Virus record (IMG/VR): IMGVR_UViG_3300044953_000253
Location: 1-29,809 of that record
From: a virus
DNA: 29,809 nt
Reading direction: 5' to 3' (one strand)
Each line of letters starts with the position of its first letter. The first letter of the stretch is position 1. Shown here piece by piece: positions 20,736-29,486 of the stretch. The position numbers and the translations under genes are program-made. Under the pieces are notes generated by a model. That model searched no databases. It was not told the origin of the DNA and saw nothing but the letters and a program-made list of their open reading frames with translations.

Positions 20736-22541
20736 TTATTCCTCTAATGCTTTGATTCTATTGTTTTTAACTTTGTTTTCTTCTGTTAATCCTACTTTGG
20801 CCCTAGTAGCGCCAAGAGAAACCATACCAGGCTTTTTGCCTTTTTCTGCTATTTTTTGAGCCATATTAAAAGCATCCTCATAGGTCGTTGCCTTGCCGGA
20901 TAGATATAGCCTAAGCGCCGCATCTCGAATGTTTGTAGTAGCAGCGGCAAATGGATTTCTGAAGAAAGAGAGATATTCTTGAGCAATTGCCGTCTTAGAC
21001 GGATTCAAGTGCGGCGGCATTGAATATAGGTATTTTCCCATATCTTCTAGCTTGTTCAATTCACTAGCATTGAACATCATTTCTTTTATCTCTTTTGGAA
21101 TATTATTAACTTCCTTAATAAGTCTCTTAATATTTATCTCATCTCCAGTTGTAACCTTTTTCAAAATTTCTGACTTTTGTAATTGAAATATTGAATTTAA
21201 TTGCTCTGGGTGCTTTCCTTTTAAAAATTGCATAAACTCAACGTTGTTTTTCTGAAACAATCTGTTGGCTATTTTTTCAGAATCCAATCCGCTTATGAAC
21301 CGGATTGCATCGTCTGAAGATTTAATTTTAGATTTTCCCATTCCCTTAGACAGTTTACTAAGGCCATCCATAAACTCTCTATATTGGGCATCCGTTGCTC
21401 TTCTTGTGTCTATAAGAGACAATATCATCTGCTTTACAGCTGGGTCTTTTGTATCTCTAGCCATTATTTCAGCGGCCCTGATTACGGTTCCTTCTTCTAG
21501 GGCTTTTAGTCTTCTAGAAATGTCTCCTACTGCGCTGTATTCAGCGCGACTGGCTGTTTGAGAAAGAGCTCGATTTAACTCTGTTCTAAGTAGTTTAATA
21601 TCATCAACGGTCTGTATTTTGTTAATGTCTCCTGCTACTTTTTCGATTAGTGATTTTGCTGGAGATAAATCAAATTTTGTGCCTGGTAATCTAGAGACAT
21701 TTCTTGAAATAGCTTTGCGTGATCTTTCTGAAACGGGAATGTGTTGAGTTGATTCTCTTATTGTTTCATATAATTTCGAAAACAAGGCTTTCTGTTCGTT
21801 AGCTTGTTTTAGCATGGCCTCTTTTGCCCCAGATCCGGCCTCGTATGCAGTAACTCCAGAGGGGGGGACAATACTTCTAGCTTGATCTTGTAAAGACTCT
21901 AGTGCGCGTAATAATTTATTTTGTCTTGATCTAGCAAGATGTGACGGAGAGGTTTGCAATACACCCTCCGCGGCCTGAGTGAAAAGATCTTTATATAATT
22001 GGCCCTCAAACACAGGGACGTTGAGCCGTTTTGCGACTTCTTTGATTTCCGGCGCAGATTCTCGAACAACCTGTGCAGCCTGGGCCGTTTCTGCTCCCTG
22101 TTTAAGTGTTTTTCCTCCAAGAGCGCCGGATTGAGAAAGTTTACCAATATTTTTTGCCCCCCGAAGCGCCGGGCCAACAAGAGGAATTAAATTTGTCCAA
22201 TCCGCTACCATAGAAACAGGAATAGCCGCCATTTCAGCCGGAGAAACCTTAACCGGCGGAGCGTCTTCAAATCCTATCGTTTTTGGTAGTTCAATGGGCT
22301 CTGTAGAAAATCCCAAACTAGCCGCGGTCTCTTCAGCGCTTGGAGCTCCCTTTGGGTTTCTACCAAATTGCGAGAAAAATGCTTTTGGACCATGAACTAT
22401 TCCGGCTCTAGTTGGAGCTCCAGAAACCGAATCAATAAAATCAAGGAATTTGAAAAAAGCATTTTGGTCATTGTCTGCCTGTGGCTCTTCAGCGAAGCCG
22501 AGATCACTTTCTTCAACAAAACCAACGTCGTTGTGTTTCAT
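20736..22541 (-). CDS. Putative internal virion/ejection protein, 601 aa
   Basis: The start ATG overlaps the upstream stop (TAATG). Near the N-terminus comes the module GAPTRAGIVHG, FFSQFGRNPKGAPS (about 40-72), also found in the 310-residue protein. A short hydrophobic segment follows (AAIPVSMVADWTNLIPLVGPAL), then a long helical region rich in Lys, Glu and Gln with coiled-coil character to the end. This arrangement is typical of internal virion or ejection proteins of podoviruses, which leave the head with the DNA to form a conduit. Assignment rests on layout, length and position between portal and tail genes. Confidence 0.68.
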   Translation of the reverse strand: MKHNDVGFVEESDLGFAEEPQADNDQNAFFKFLDFIDSVSGAPTRAGIVHGPKAFFSQFGRNPKGAPSAEETAASLGFSTEPIELPKTIGFEDAPPVKVSPAEMAAIPVSMVADWTNLIPLVGPALRGAKNIGKLSQSGALGGKTLKQGAETAQAAQVVRESAPEIKEVAKRLNVPVFEGQLYKDLFTQAAEGVLQTSPSHLARSRQNKLLRALESLQDQARSIVPPSGVTAYEAGSGAKEAMLKQANEQKALFSKLYETIRESTQHIPVSERSRKAISRNVSRLPGTKFDLSPAKSLIEKVAGDINKIQTVDDIKLLRTELNRALSQTASRAEYSAVGDISRRLKALEEGTVIRAAEIMARDTKDPAVKQMILSLIDTRRATDAQYREFMDGLSKLSKGMGKSKIKSSDDAIRFISGLDSEKIANRLFQKNNVEFMQFLKGKHPEQLNSIFQLQKSEILKKVTTGDEINIKRLIKEVNNIPKEIKEMMFNASELNKLEDMGKYLYSMPPHLNPSKTAIAQEYLSFFRNPFAAATTNIRDAALRLYLSGKATTYEDAFNMAQKIAEKGKKPGMVSLGATRAKVGLTEENKVKNNRIKALEE

Positions 22542-23599
22542 TATTCAACCACCCTGTATCCTTGAGTTAGTGCTTTTTTAAGATTTTCCTTTGGTATTCT
22601 GCCTATTTTACCCTCTGGAGAAACCACCCTTACTGTGTTTTCGAACTCAATTCCAGAAACGCCTATTTTACTAAGAACACTTGGAGTTGCTCCATATACA
22701 CTGAGTTTATTCATAAACTCTTTTCTAAGATTTGCTAGCTTTCTGCGAGCATCAACGTCACTGTCGCCGGATCTCGGTAACATTTGCAAAAATCTAGCTT
22801 CCTCGTCTTGAGTAACAGCACCGCCGGATCTCATCCTTCCAATGTCATCAACTAATTTTGTTGTCGCCTCATCAATCGGAGAGGAGCTAATAAAAGAGCC
22901 AATTCCCCATGTGTCAGGATTTATTCTACCCCTCCGGCCACCTCTATCAAAAGCGGCCTCATAATCAGTTAGAGACCTAAGCGCATCGGAAAGAGCAGCG
23001 ACTTTTTCCTTTGAACCTTGAGCAATTCCTCCGTCATCTTTTCCTTTTCCTCCGCCTGCTGCTTTTTGCTTTTTAACCTTCAAGTTTTCGTTGAACTGCC
23101 TGATTTTTTCTTGAAACTCTCTTTCTTTTTGCTCAAGTTCTTTTTCTTTTTGCTCTCTTAATTGCTGCGCCTTTTGTGACTCAACGCCTAGCTGAGCTCT
23201 CTTTATCTCTCCAGTTTGTTCCATCATTGCTTTTCTATATTCAGCCATAATCTCAGCGTTTTTGCGCCTTGTGGCTTCAGCTTCTAATGTTTTAAGCATA
23301 GCGCCTTGATCTAGGGCTCTTTGTCTATTTGCGTTTTGAATTGCTGCAAATTCTTCTCTTGCGTTTGTTGTGTACCCTGGAGAGGACGAAATTCCGGTAA
23401 GAATTTCCATGGGCCTTCTGTTCGCATAGTATCTTGAAAGCGTATCAATACCGCCTCCAGCTAACTTGATTGCCATGTTAGCCATAGGGTTATTTGATTG
23501 CTCTAATGAGCTCAAATATTGCTGCCTTAGTTTTCTTCTAAGAGCGAGATCCTCTAGTGGGTCATCATAACTTAGCTCGTTTTGATCTAATTCTTCCAT
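22541..23599 (-). CDS. Putative internal virion protein with coiled coil, 352 aa
   Basis: An ATG with GGGAG upstream. The N-terminus has DLALRRKLRQQYLSSLEQSNNP, and residues about 105-190 form a strong coiled coil of E/K/Q repeats (EQKEKELEQKEREFQEKIR). A glycine-rich linker (AAGGGKGKDDGG) follows. The C-terminal region is globular and ends with a short strand/helix (EGKIGRIPKENLKKAL). No motif identifies an enzyme. The position inside the head-to-tail gene run suggests an ejection or virion protein. Confidence 0.62.
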   Translation of the reverse strand: MEELDQNELSYDDPLEDLALRRKLRQQYLSSLEQSNNPMANMAIKLAGGGIDTLSRYYANRRPMEILTGISSSPGYTTNAREEFAAIQNANRQRALDQGAMLKTLEAEATRRKNAEIMAEYRKAMMEQTGEIKRAQLGVESQKAQQLREQKEKELEQKEREFQEKIRQFNENLKVKKQKAAGGGKGKDDGGIAQGSKEKVAALSDALRSLTDYEAAFDRGGRRGRINPDTWGIGSFISSSPIDEATTKLVDDIGRMRSGGAVTQDEEARFLQMLPRSGDSDVDARRKLANLRKEFMNKLSVYGATPSVLSKIGVSGIEFENTVRVVSPEGKIGRIPKENLKKALTQGYRVVE

Positions 23600-23608
23600 A
23601 ATTCTCCC

Positions 23609-24433
23609 TTAACGGTATTGGTAAGAAGGTTTGTATCCGCCAGCGGAAACGCCTGGCCCAAAGCCTCCAGCGCCAGCAACGGACCCAGACGGAGAGCCGT
23701 ATTGATAGCCGCCATAAGTCTTTCCGCCAGCCGAAGAAATGTTATCAACTCCAGCCTTAGCTGTTCCTGGGCTTCCTGCAAATGCACCAACTCCAGTTTG
23801 GATTCCTCCCAACAGTAATTGCTGCGATCTTGCTCTAATTGCGTCTTTTGCAGCATACGCTTGGTTTAGGGCCGCCATCATTGCTTGCGTGTCTCCAGCT
23901 TCAATTGCCGCCTCTGCGTCTTTTAGTGAGTTTTCATAAGCAATTTGGGCGTCCGCTATGTCCTGTCTAGCCGCTGCTGCTATGTCTCTCTTTTGCTCTT
24001 TCATTACCTGTTGTTTTTGTCCTAGGTCTGCTAGCTGAACGCCCAAACGGTCGTAAACGTCCGAGATCGAACCAACGTTAGAAAAGCCCCCGCGGGCTCC
24101 ACTTGCAAGCTGTTCGTTTTGAATACCAGAAAGGGCCTGAGCTCCGCCTACTGTTGCCCGCCTATAGTCCGCTTGCACGTTTGGATCTAGGTGAAACGGC
24201 AATTTGGACTCATCTTCCAATGCCTTAATTCTAGCTTCCATTTGTGGAGTAACAACAGGGCCTCTTTTGGATCTTAATAGCTCAAGCTGCCTTCGCTTTC
24301 CTTGAGTGCGCAAGTCCGCTTGTCTTCTTTGAAGTTCGTCGGCTTCAGATCTTGCCCGGTCTCCAAACAAGTCAAACTCTTTTGCAACTAATCCGGCTGG
24401 AGTATATCCAAAGACTTTTTTAATAAATCCCAT
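23609..24433 (-). CDS. Putative internal virion protein, Gly-rich C-terminus, 274 aa
   Basis: It begins MGFIKKVFGYTPAGLVAKEF behind GGGAGAG. The central 50-200 region is alanine-rich and helical (DELQRRQADLRTQGKRRQLELL and AAAARQDIADAQIAYENSL). The last 60 residues are Gly/Ser/Tyr-rich and disordered (for example SPSGSVAGAGGFGPG). The order, small N-terminal hydrophobic start, helical body and low-complexity tail, is common for internal virion proteins of podoviruses. It sits next to the other two candidates. No direct homologue can be named here. Confidence 0.64.
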   Translation of the reverse strand: MGFIKKVFGYTPAGLVAKEFDLFGDRARSEADELQRRQADLRTQGKRRQLELLRSKRGPVVTPQMEARIKALEDESKLPFHLDPNVQADYRRATVGGAQALSGIQNEQLASGARGGFSNVGSISDVYDRLGVQLADLGQKQQVMKEQKRDIAAAARQDIADAQIAYENSLKDAEAAIEAGDTQAMMAALNQAYAAKDAIRARSQQLLLGGIQTGVGAFAGSPGTAKAGVDNISSAGGKTYGGYQYGSPSGSVAGAGGFGPGVSAGGYKPSYQYR

Positions 24434-24443
24434 TTTTCTCTCC

Positions 24444-24740
24444 CTAGAAAATCAATAGTGTTATTTTACCAGCAACACGCTGTTTTATAAACAATTTCTG
24501 GTTTGTCGGTTCCTGCGTCCATGACATTTCTGTAATGTTGTTCGGGTATTGCAAAATTGGTATAATTCCACGGGGAACACGTCCAAGCGTATGGTCAACA
24601 ACGGTTTCAGTAGTAGCAACGTTCACGCTTAGAATAATACAGTCAAGATTATCATCAATGGAAATCTTTTTGCGAGACCATTCCAAGATCTGCTGAAACC
24701 AAGAGCGGTTTTGATCGTCTCCATAATCAAATAGCTTCAA
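24444..24740 (-). CDS. Small tail-type protein, 98 aa
   Basis: The start is a TTG at 24740 behind GAGGAGAG, overlapping the upstream stop (TTGA); no ATG alternative exists. The protein is beta-rich with TVVDHTLGRVPRGIIPILQY near the middle. This H-x-LGR-x-PRG pattern is typical of a small podoviral structural protein encoded next to the tail hub genes. A tail or head-tail accessory role is likely. Confidence 0.68.
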   Translation of the reverse strand: MKLFDYGDDQNRSWFQQILEWSRKKISIDDNLDCIILSVNVATTETVVDHTLGRVPRGIIPILQYPNNITEMSWTQEPTNQKLFIKQRVAGKITLLIF

Positions 24741-26929
24741 CCGAACTCTCCTCTGTTTCTTATGAGGTCATAGCCTAGAGCTAGACCTTTCAAGTTAAAA
24801 TCCTGATTAAGTGTATTGTTTGAAAACTTATAGCGAATGGATCGGCACTTTCTTCTAGCGATTGCAATGTTCCTTGGCGTGGCATTGGATCCAGCCGCCC
24901 AAATAAAGTCGCCCCAATTATTGTCACCCCATAAATGATTAGAGGTAACAGAGATCACATGCGGGTCAAAAAAACTCTCATACCAATCAACCGCGATAGT
25001 CATATCTAGGTTAATTAAAGACGCCGAGGCGTTAAGTAGTACCATTGGCTTTTGTAGCTTTTTAACCTTGGAGACAGTATTGAAGTTGATCCAGTTCGTT
25101 GAATAAAAGGCACTTATTGCCTGTTTAGAAACTAGCGTGTGCGTTCCAGTTCCCTGGCTTGTGATATTTATCGCTATTCCATTTGTTGCGTTAGCTGAAG
25201 AAGTAGCCAGCTTAATTACGGTTGAAGAGACACGGATCACAAACAGGTTACTATTTGCAGTTAAGCCGCCTGGAATTGTTCCGGTTGTTCTTATCGTTAT
25301 TTCATCTCCAGTTTGATAAGAGGTCGCAACAGTTATTTGGTCGCTTCCAGTGTTGATTGACGCCGCTGCAATATATTCTGTTCTTATATCGGAGAAATCT
25401 GAAGCAGTGCCGGAAGTTCTTTCAACGGCACAAAATCCAGTATTATTTCCAAATATATATTTATCATCGTCCCAATGAATACACGTTGGATTTATATTAA
25501 CTACATTAAACCAGCCGACTTTTGTTTGCTTATCCTTTGTAACGTCTAGAATCCAGCCGTCTTTACTGGAAGCGGTTCCTACAAAGCAGTAATAGAAGCC
25601 GTCTCTTGCGTGGTAAAAAGAGACCGATAGCCTTTTATTAGAGAGAGAAACCGGGACAACCTGAGTTTCAATATCTTCTCCTATTCGAAGCGGAGTATCT
25701 CCATTCGAAGCATAAAACCCCTGGTTTGAAAGCCATACAAGGTAATTGTTTGTGGTTTCATCGTCTCCGACTACCTGAATCGACTTCCCGGCAACGCATC
25801 CAATCCCATTTGTTTCTATTCTTCTAAATGTGAAAGCGTTGTTTGCGGTATCATCCGGCCCGACGCCTCCAAACGCTGCTAGCTTTGTGTCTTTAAACAC
25901 ATAAAGGGACTCTTTATAAGACTTGCAAACTGTTATGTTTTCGCCGTCTCCAGTAAAAAAACCATATGTAAATGCCTCCCTTAACGCCGAATCAGATGGC
26001 CATGAATCTGAGTTTGTAACCTTAGAGCAAAATACAGAGGAGCCTTTCCATCCGACTAAACGGCCATAATGCGCCGTGATCCCTGTTAAAGCTGTTGGTG
26101 CGCTTGTGTTAATTGCTACTCCAAGATCGGTGTATAAAACTATAGAATCTTCCGTTAGTGCAATTGTGCTTATTTCATAGGGAGGTGTCGCTGTTGAGGT
26201 TATTGTTGCGTATCCTCCAGAGGCATCGCTCGAAAAGGAGAGCTCAGCCGTTGAACCACTTGTAGGTGTTACGTTTCTCCATTGAGCCACGGTTGACGTT
26301 GGCTTAGAATATACCCTTATTCTATCTCCAATTTGCAAAGTTTGCGGGCCGGTGTTTGCTGGAATGGTAGCAACAATAGTTGCGCCTTGATTTAAGGGAA
26401 AGTTATTCGTATTTATCGGAGATTCACCAAGCCCATTGTCTACTGTGTAGGAATAATCAAATCCGGTTCCGCCGGACGATGTCATTGTGACAGTTGGTCT
26501 CTGGTAAATCAGGCTAGTTTTTATTGTTGTTCCGTCAAAGAACTTTAAGGCACTAGTTCCATCAACAAAATACAATTTATTGTTTAGCGTTGCCCAATAT
26601 ATATCGCCGGAAGCCGCGACCGCGCTTGCAATCTCAGTGGTTACAGCCGTTGAATCTGAGGCTGTAGCGTGAAAGAAGGAAGTTCCGATAAACTTAAAGT
26701 AGAACTTTGTTCCGTTTATTATACAAGATCCAATTTCTCGGACAGGACTAGAGGACGTGTGATCTTTCTCAAAAGCAACAGAGTTTCCCCGTCTCTTTGC
26801 TATTACACCAATATTATTTTGAAAAACATTCTCGCACCCAAGGGAAAAGCCATCTGTAACGTCAACAACGTTTGTTTTCAGGTCTAAACCATACAATCTA
26901 GGAATTGATAGTGTACTCCATGAAAACAC
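24737..26929 (-). CDS. Tail nozzle / hub protein (P22 gp10-like position), 730 aa
   Basis: The start is a GTG at 26929 overlapping the adaptor stop (TAGTG), behind GGAGGGAG. The protein is large and beta-rich with many TSG/GTG turns and repeated short strands (for example DIYWATLNNKLYFVDG, LYVFKDTKLAAFGG, KDGWILDV) that suggest a beta-propeller-like fold. In P22, gp4 (adaptor) and gp10 (tail hub) are adjacent and similarly ordered; here the adaptor gene is directly upstream. I infer the same role: closing and extending the portal channel. Fold and role are by context and pattern, not by a unique motif. Confidence 0.72.
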   Translation of the reverse strand: MFSWSTLSIPRLYGLDLKTNVVDVTDGFSLGCENVFQNNIGVIAKRRGNSVAFEKDHTSSSPVREIGSCIINGTKFYFKFIGTSFFHATASDSTAVTTEIASAVAASGDIYWATLNNKLYFVDGTSALKFFDGTTIKTSLIYQRPTVTMTSSGGTGFDYSYTVDNGLGESPINTNNFPLNQGATIVATIPANTGPQTLQIGDRIRVYSKPTSTVAQWRNVTPTSGSTAELSFSSDASGGYATITSTATPPYEISTIALTEDSIVLYTDLGVAINTSAPTALTGITAHYGRLVGWKGSSVFCSKVTNSDSWPSDSALREAFTYGFFTGDGENITVCKSYKESLYVFKDTKLAAFGGVGPDDTANNAFTFRRIETNGIGCVAGKSIQVVGDDETTNNYLVWLSNQGFYASNGDTPLRIGEDIETQVVPVSLSNKRLSVSFYHARDGFYYCFVGTASSKDGWILDVTKDKQTKVGWFNVVNINPTCIHWDDDKYIFGNNTGFCAVERTSGTASDFSDIRTEYIAAASINTGSDQITVATSYQTGDEITIRTTGTIPGGLTANSNLFVIRVSSTVIKLATSSANATNGIAINITSQGTGTHTLVSKQAISAFYSTNWINFNTVSKVKKLQKPMVLLNASASLINLDMTIAVDWYESFFDPHVISVTSNHLWGDNNWGDFIWAAGSNATPRNIAIARRKCRSIRYKFSNNTLNQDFNLKGLALGYDLIRNRGEFG

Positions 26930-27624
26930 TAATAGCTCCCTCCAGTGTAATAATCTGAATCATCTGTAACAATCATCTGTTCAGGTGAGTGCACACGGTG
27001 CAAGGAAGATGAAATAAGATTTTCTAGATCAATTTGGAAGTGTTCCATGTTTTCACGCCAAATTGATTCGCCTGATTTCTTTAAGCACATAATAGAGGCA
27101 TAAGAGGCGATCAACTCATGGTATTCAACCGGAATAGACGGCTCATCCGTTGTTGCTGTTAACTCTGTTAGCCTTGGAATAAACCAAAGTCTTAAGTGAA
27201 AACCACTAGAAGGCACTGGCCTTAAAAAGATCTTGTTTCCAGCAATAAAATAACCAAAGCCAAGATCTCGACCCTCTCTTACAGGGTAATAGTCATTCAT
27301 TTGGTCATTGCCAATATTGTTTCTCTCTAGGATTCTCCAATTGTTTTCATTGGTATCATTTGAATCCCGTCGCTCAACTCGCACTAGCTTTTGGTGAGTA
27401 GTTGGCAAGCTATACTCGTTTGTACCGGAAACAACCGTTATGAGCCCGCCGTTTCCAACGGTCCCCTTAACAATGAAATAATCCTGAAACTGAGTGATTA
27501 GCTTGGAATATACATAGCGAAACCCGCGGTTAATGAACGTGTCGAGCTCAGCGTCTCCAATGAAGCCAGTACTTTGCTCATCCGCCTCCGCTCTTGCCAT
27601 TGCTCTTAATTGGCTTAAGTTCAT
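26929..27624 (-). CDS. Head-tail adaptor protein (gp4-like), 231 aa
   Basis: The sequence starts MNLSQLRAMARAEADEQSTGFIGDAELDTFINRGFRYVY-like, a helix with DAEL and NRG that is typical of podoviral adaptors (P22 gp4 type), and then has the GTNEYSLPTTHQKLVRVERRD strand region and a helical C-terminus (VEYHELIASYASIMCL). It connects the portal ring to the tail hub and seals the packaged DNA. The ATG has AAGGGG upstream, and the stop overlaps the hub gene start. Confidence rests on the recognisable N-terminal pattern and location. Confidence 0.78.
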   Translation of the reverse strand: MNLSQLRAMARAEADEQSTGFIGDAELDTFINRGFRYVYSKLITQFQDYFIVKGTVGNGGLITVVSGTNEYSLPTTHQKLVRVERRDSNDTNENNWRILERNNIGNDQMNDYYPVREGRDLGFGYFIAGNKIFLRPVPSSGFHLRLWFIPRLTELTATTDEPSIPVEYHELIASYASIMCLKKSGESIWRENMEHFQIDLENLISSSLHRVHSPEQMIVTDDSDYYTGGSY

Positions 27625-27633
27625 TTTTTCCCC

Positions 27634-27969
27634 TTAAAAATATTTTAATGCTCTTAATCTTCTTCCCCTGAAAATATAGTCTTTTTGCCATTCCGGCATA
27701 AATCTTGGGTGCCATTTTGATAGAGATTCCATCTCCTCCTTTGTTGGCATCCTCTGTTCCCTCGCAGGACCGGTCGGCAGTATTGTTTGATTAGAAACCA
27801 ACCTACTATTAAAATTCATATTTTGCGGAGGCAAAGCGGGCATTGGCTGGACTTGAGGAGGCTGGACGTTTTGGCCCTCCTCTAGTGCTCTAATCCTAAC
27901 CGTATTTTCGGTATTTTCGATCGGTCTATACTGTCTTATTATTCCCTGAAACCGAGGATTAAGGCCCAT
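27634..27969 (-). CDS. Small proline-rich virion-region protein, 111 aa
   Basis: The ATG at 27969 directly follows the preceding stop (TAA-ATG) with GGAG in front. A proline-rich middle (PPQVQPMPALPPQNM) is flanked by a charged N-terminus (NPRFQGIIRQYRPIEN) and a basic C-terminus (WQKDYIFRGRRLRALKYF). Mostly disordered; no recognised family. Its place between fibre and adaptor suggests a virion or assembly factor. Confidence 0.58.
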   Translation of the reverse strand: MGLNPRFQGIIRQYRPIENTENTVRIRALEEGQNVQPPQVQPMPALPPQNMNFNSRLVSNQTILPTGPAREQRMPTKEEMESLSKWHPRFMPEWQKDYIFRGRRLRALKYF

Positions 27970-28224
27970 TTAATACTCCTTCATTCCTTTTTTCATCATG
28001 GGAATTTTTTCTTCCATGGAATCGTCTTCCATTTCTTCCTCTTCTTCTCCACGCATTTCAAGAATCATTTTCTTCTCTTCGGGAGTAACCATCATGGATA
28101 CAAAGCCCTTGCCTTCTTCCATTTCATCCATTTTGCTCATTTTGCCCATTTTTAGCTTGGAATAATCCAGCATAGGCTTTTCTTTTCCCATCATTTTCAT
28201 GGCCATCATTTTTTTGTTCATCAT
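27970..28224 (-). CDS. Methionine-rich protein, 84 aa
   Basis: An ATG behind GGGGGG opens a protein in which 21 of 84 residues are methionine and most of the rest are Lys, Glu and Asp. It begins MMNKKMMAMKMMGKEK and has an acidic run EEEEEMEDD near residue 61. No globular fold, catalytic motif or signal is visible. Similar Met-rich low-complexity proteins occur near tail genes of some environmental phages, but their function is unknown. It is translationally adjacent to the genes on either side and is therefore probably expressed late. Confidence 0.6.
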   Translation of the reverse strand: MMNKKMMAMKMMGKEKPMLDYSKLKMGKMSKMDEMEEGKGFVSMMVTPEEKKMILEMRGEEEEEMEDDSMEEKIPMMKKGMKEY

Positions 28225-28238
28225 TTTAACGTTCCCCC

Positions 28239-28883
28239 CTATAATTCGTAAGCCGCTAAGCGTACATCATTGATTGCGTATGCTTGACCCGAAGCTGTAT
28301 TGGCCACGGCTCTAATTTTGTAAGTGTAAGTTCCAGCCGCTATTGGATCAATATGAATAATTGAGGGTAACATTGTTACTGAATGACCTGTTGACCCAGT
28401 ATGAGAGGCCACCCAAATAGCAATGTCTGTTGCTCCTCTGGTTAATGTGATTGTCATAGACGTGTTACTTGCAGCATTTGAGGACATGATAAAATTACCA
28501 GAAACGCCAGCTAAATTAGTTGGAATTAAGAAAATCATTACTGGTCGTCCAGTAGTTGTAATGTTTATAGAAAGATTGGTTACGTCAGCCAGTGTTGTGA
28601 CAGAGTGCGATCCACTAGAAGATGATATTTGTTGACCAACAGATTCTAGCTTTGCTCTTGTAACGTTGGCGTCTGTTATCTTTGTCGTGATAACTGCGCC
28701 AGCTGCTAACTTTGCCGAAGTCACAGCCAAATCGGTGATTCCGCCCGTTATGATTTGCGTTCCCTTACCGCTTGAGTGATCGTGGTTATCAACGTTTGTG
28801 AAGGAGGTTGAAACAGAGGTGGCATAGTCGCTCTCTCCAGCGAGAGGGATCTTAAGATCCATGTTTGAGGTACTTGTAGGCAT
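28239..28883 (-). CDS. Tail fibre-type protein, 214 aa
   Basis: The sequence opens with NMDLKIPLAGESDYA and FTNVDNHDHSSGKG, followed by GGITDLAVTSAKLAAG and ITDANVTRAKLESVG. The HDHSSGKG and AVTxAKL repeats are characteristic of phage tail-fibre or fibre-tip precursors. The C-terminal half is beta-rich and threonine/serine-rich. It would form part of a fibre or a receptor-binding appendage. Start ATG behind GGAGAG, adjacent to the preceding lipoprotein stop (TAAATG). Confidence 0.77.
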   Translation of the reverse strand: MPTSTSNMDLKIPLAGESDYATSVSTSFTNVDNHDHSSGKGTQIITGGITDLAVTSAKLAAGAVITTKITDANVTRAKLESVGQQISSSSGSHSVTTLADVTNLSINITTTGRPVMIFLIPTNLAGVSGNFIMSSNAASNTSMTITLTRGATDIAIWVASHTGSTGHSVTMLPSIIHIDPIAAGTYTYKIRAVANTASGQAYAINDVRLAAYEL

Positions 28884-29177
28884 TTAACGTCTCTCCTTCA
28901 CAACCAAAACGAAGCCAATATCAATAAGTTTATTATTAACACTAGGGTCTTTAAGATCATAAAAATCTTTTTTCATTTTGTACTCTGTACACCAAATAAA
29001 ATGAGCAACACATACACGGTACTGGTACTCAGCAAATCCTGGTTTTTCACGGCTTAGGCGGAGTGTTCTTTTCTCCAACGCGGGCACTGAAGCTATCACT
29101 GAGGAGGCGCAGCTCGAAATATAAATTATCGAGCACACTGTCATCAATATCAGCGGGATTTTTATTTTCTTCCTCAT
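28884..29177 (-). CDS. Putative outer-membrane spanin-like lipoprotein, 97 aa
   Basis: The start is placed at the ATG at 29177 with GGAGG. A longer frame from 29279 begins with TTG and has no ribosome site. A basic N-terminus and hydrophobic segment end in lipobox YISS-C23, so a periplasmic lipoprotein is likely. Its 5' part overlaps the 78-residue gene in another frame by 131 nt, the nested architecture known for Rz/Rz1-type spanins, and a holin-like gene sits just upstream. The mature part (ALEKRTLRLSREKPGFAEY and onward) lacks the proline richness of many o-spanins. Role inferred from gene layout. Confidence 0.6.
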   Translation of the reverse strand: MRKKIKIPLILMTVCSIIYISSCASSVIASVPALEKRTLRLSREKPGFAEYQYRVCVAHFIWCTEYKMKKDFYDLKDPSVNNKLIDIGFVLVVKERR

Positions 29178-29283
29178 ATATCCTCCGCCTAAGTTCGATA
29201 TACCTGTCTTGGTACTTACTTTTTTCTTTGTTATCCCAAAGAGAAAGGCCCGCTCCCAATAGGTTAATGATTGAACCAATCAC
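29047..29283 (-). CDS. Putative inner-membrane spanin-like protein, 78 aa
   Basis: The start is a GTG at 29283 overlapping the holin-like stop (GTGA). A short hydrophobic N-terminus (IGSIINLLGAGLSLW) precedes a helical, charged region (YQDRYIELRRRIYEEENK and DNLYFELRLLSDSF) with coiled-coil character. An N-terminal anchor and periplasmic coiled coil is the classic i-spanin plan, and the gene overlaps the lipoprotein gene as spanin pairs do. The hydrophobic segment is short for a membrane helix, so the assignment is moderate. It could instead be a different small lysis protein. Confidence 0.5.
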   Translation of the reverse strand: MIGSIINLLGAGLSLWDNKEKSKYQDRYIELRRRIYEEENKNPADIDDSVLDNLYFELRLLSDSFSARVGEKNTPPKP

Positions 29284-29477
29284 AGTACAACGTTTGACTT
29301 AAATAGACGCAAAACGATATTGATTAGCGCCCATCCGATTGCCGCCTCTGTTCCAAGGTATTGCTTAAGCACTTCAGCTAGCTCTGGGCTAAACTGAGAG
29401 ACCATCATAACCATACCCATCACAAGGTTTACAAGTACGACTTTCGACTGATACCACGGCTTTTGTTCTATAGGCAT
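29280..29477 (-). CDS. Holin-like protein, 65 aa
   Basis: The ATG at 29477 follows GGGGGGAAT. The order is a polar start with QKPWYQSKV, hydrophobic helix one (about 12-28), a short loop with a GTEAA turn, and hydrophobic helix two (about 45-60) ending RLFKSNVVL. The beginning SKxxxxNLV and the ending NIVLRLF are typical of small phage holins. It would time lysis by forming lesions in the inner membrane to release or activate the endolysin. The downstream spanin-like gene overlaps its stop (GTGA). Confidence 0.7.
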   Translation of the reverse strand: MPIEQKPWYQSKVVLVNLVMGMVMMVSQFSPELAEVLKQYLGTEAAIGWALINIVLRLFKSNVVL

Positions 29478-29486
29478 ATTCCCCCC

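Noticed and set aside
29178-29279. Longer N-terminus for the spanin-like lipoprotein starting at 29279.
   Set aside because: It would start with TTG without a ribosome site and hide the clear lipoprotein signal; the ATG at 29177 has GGAGG.
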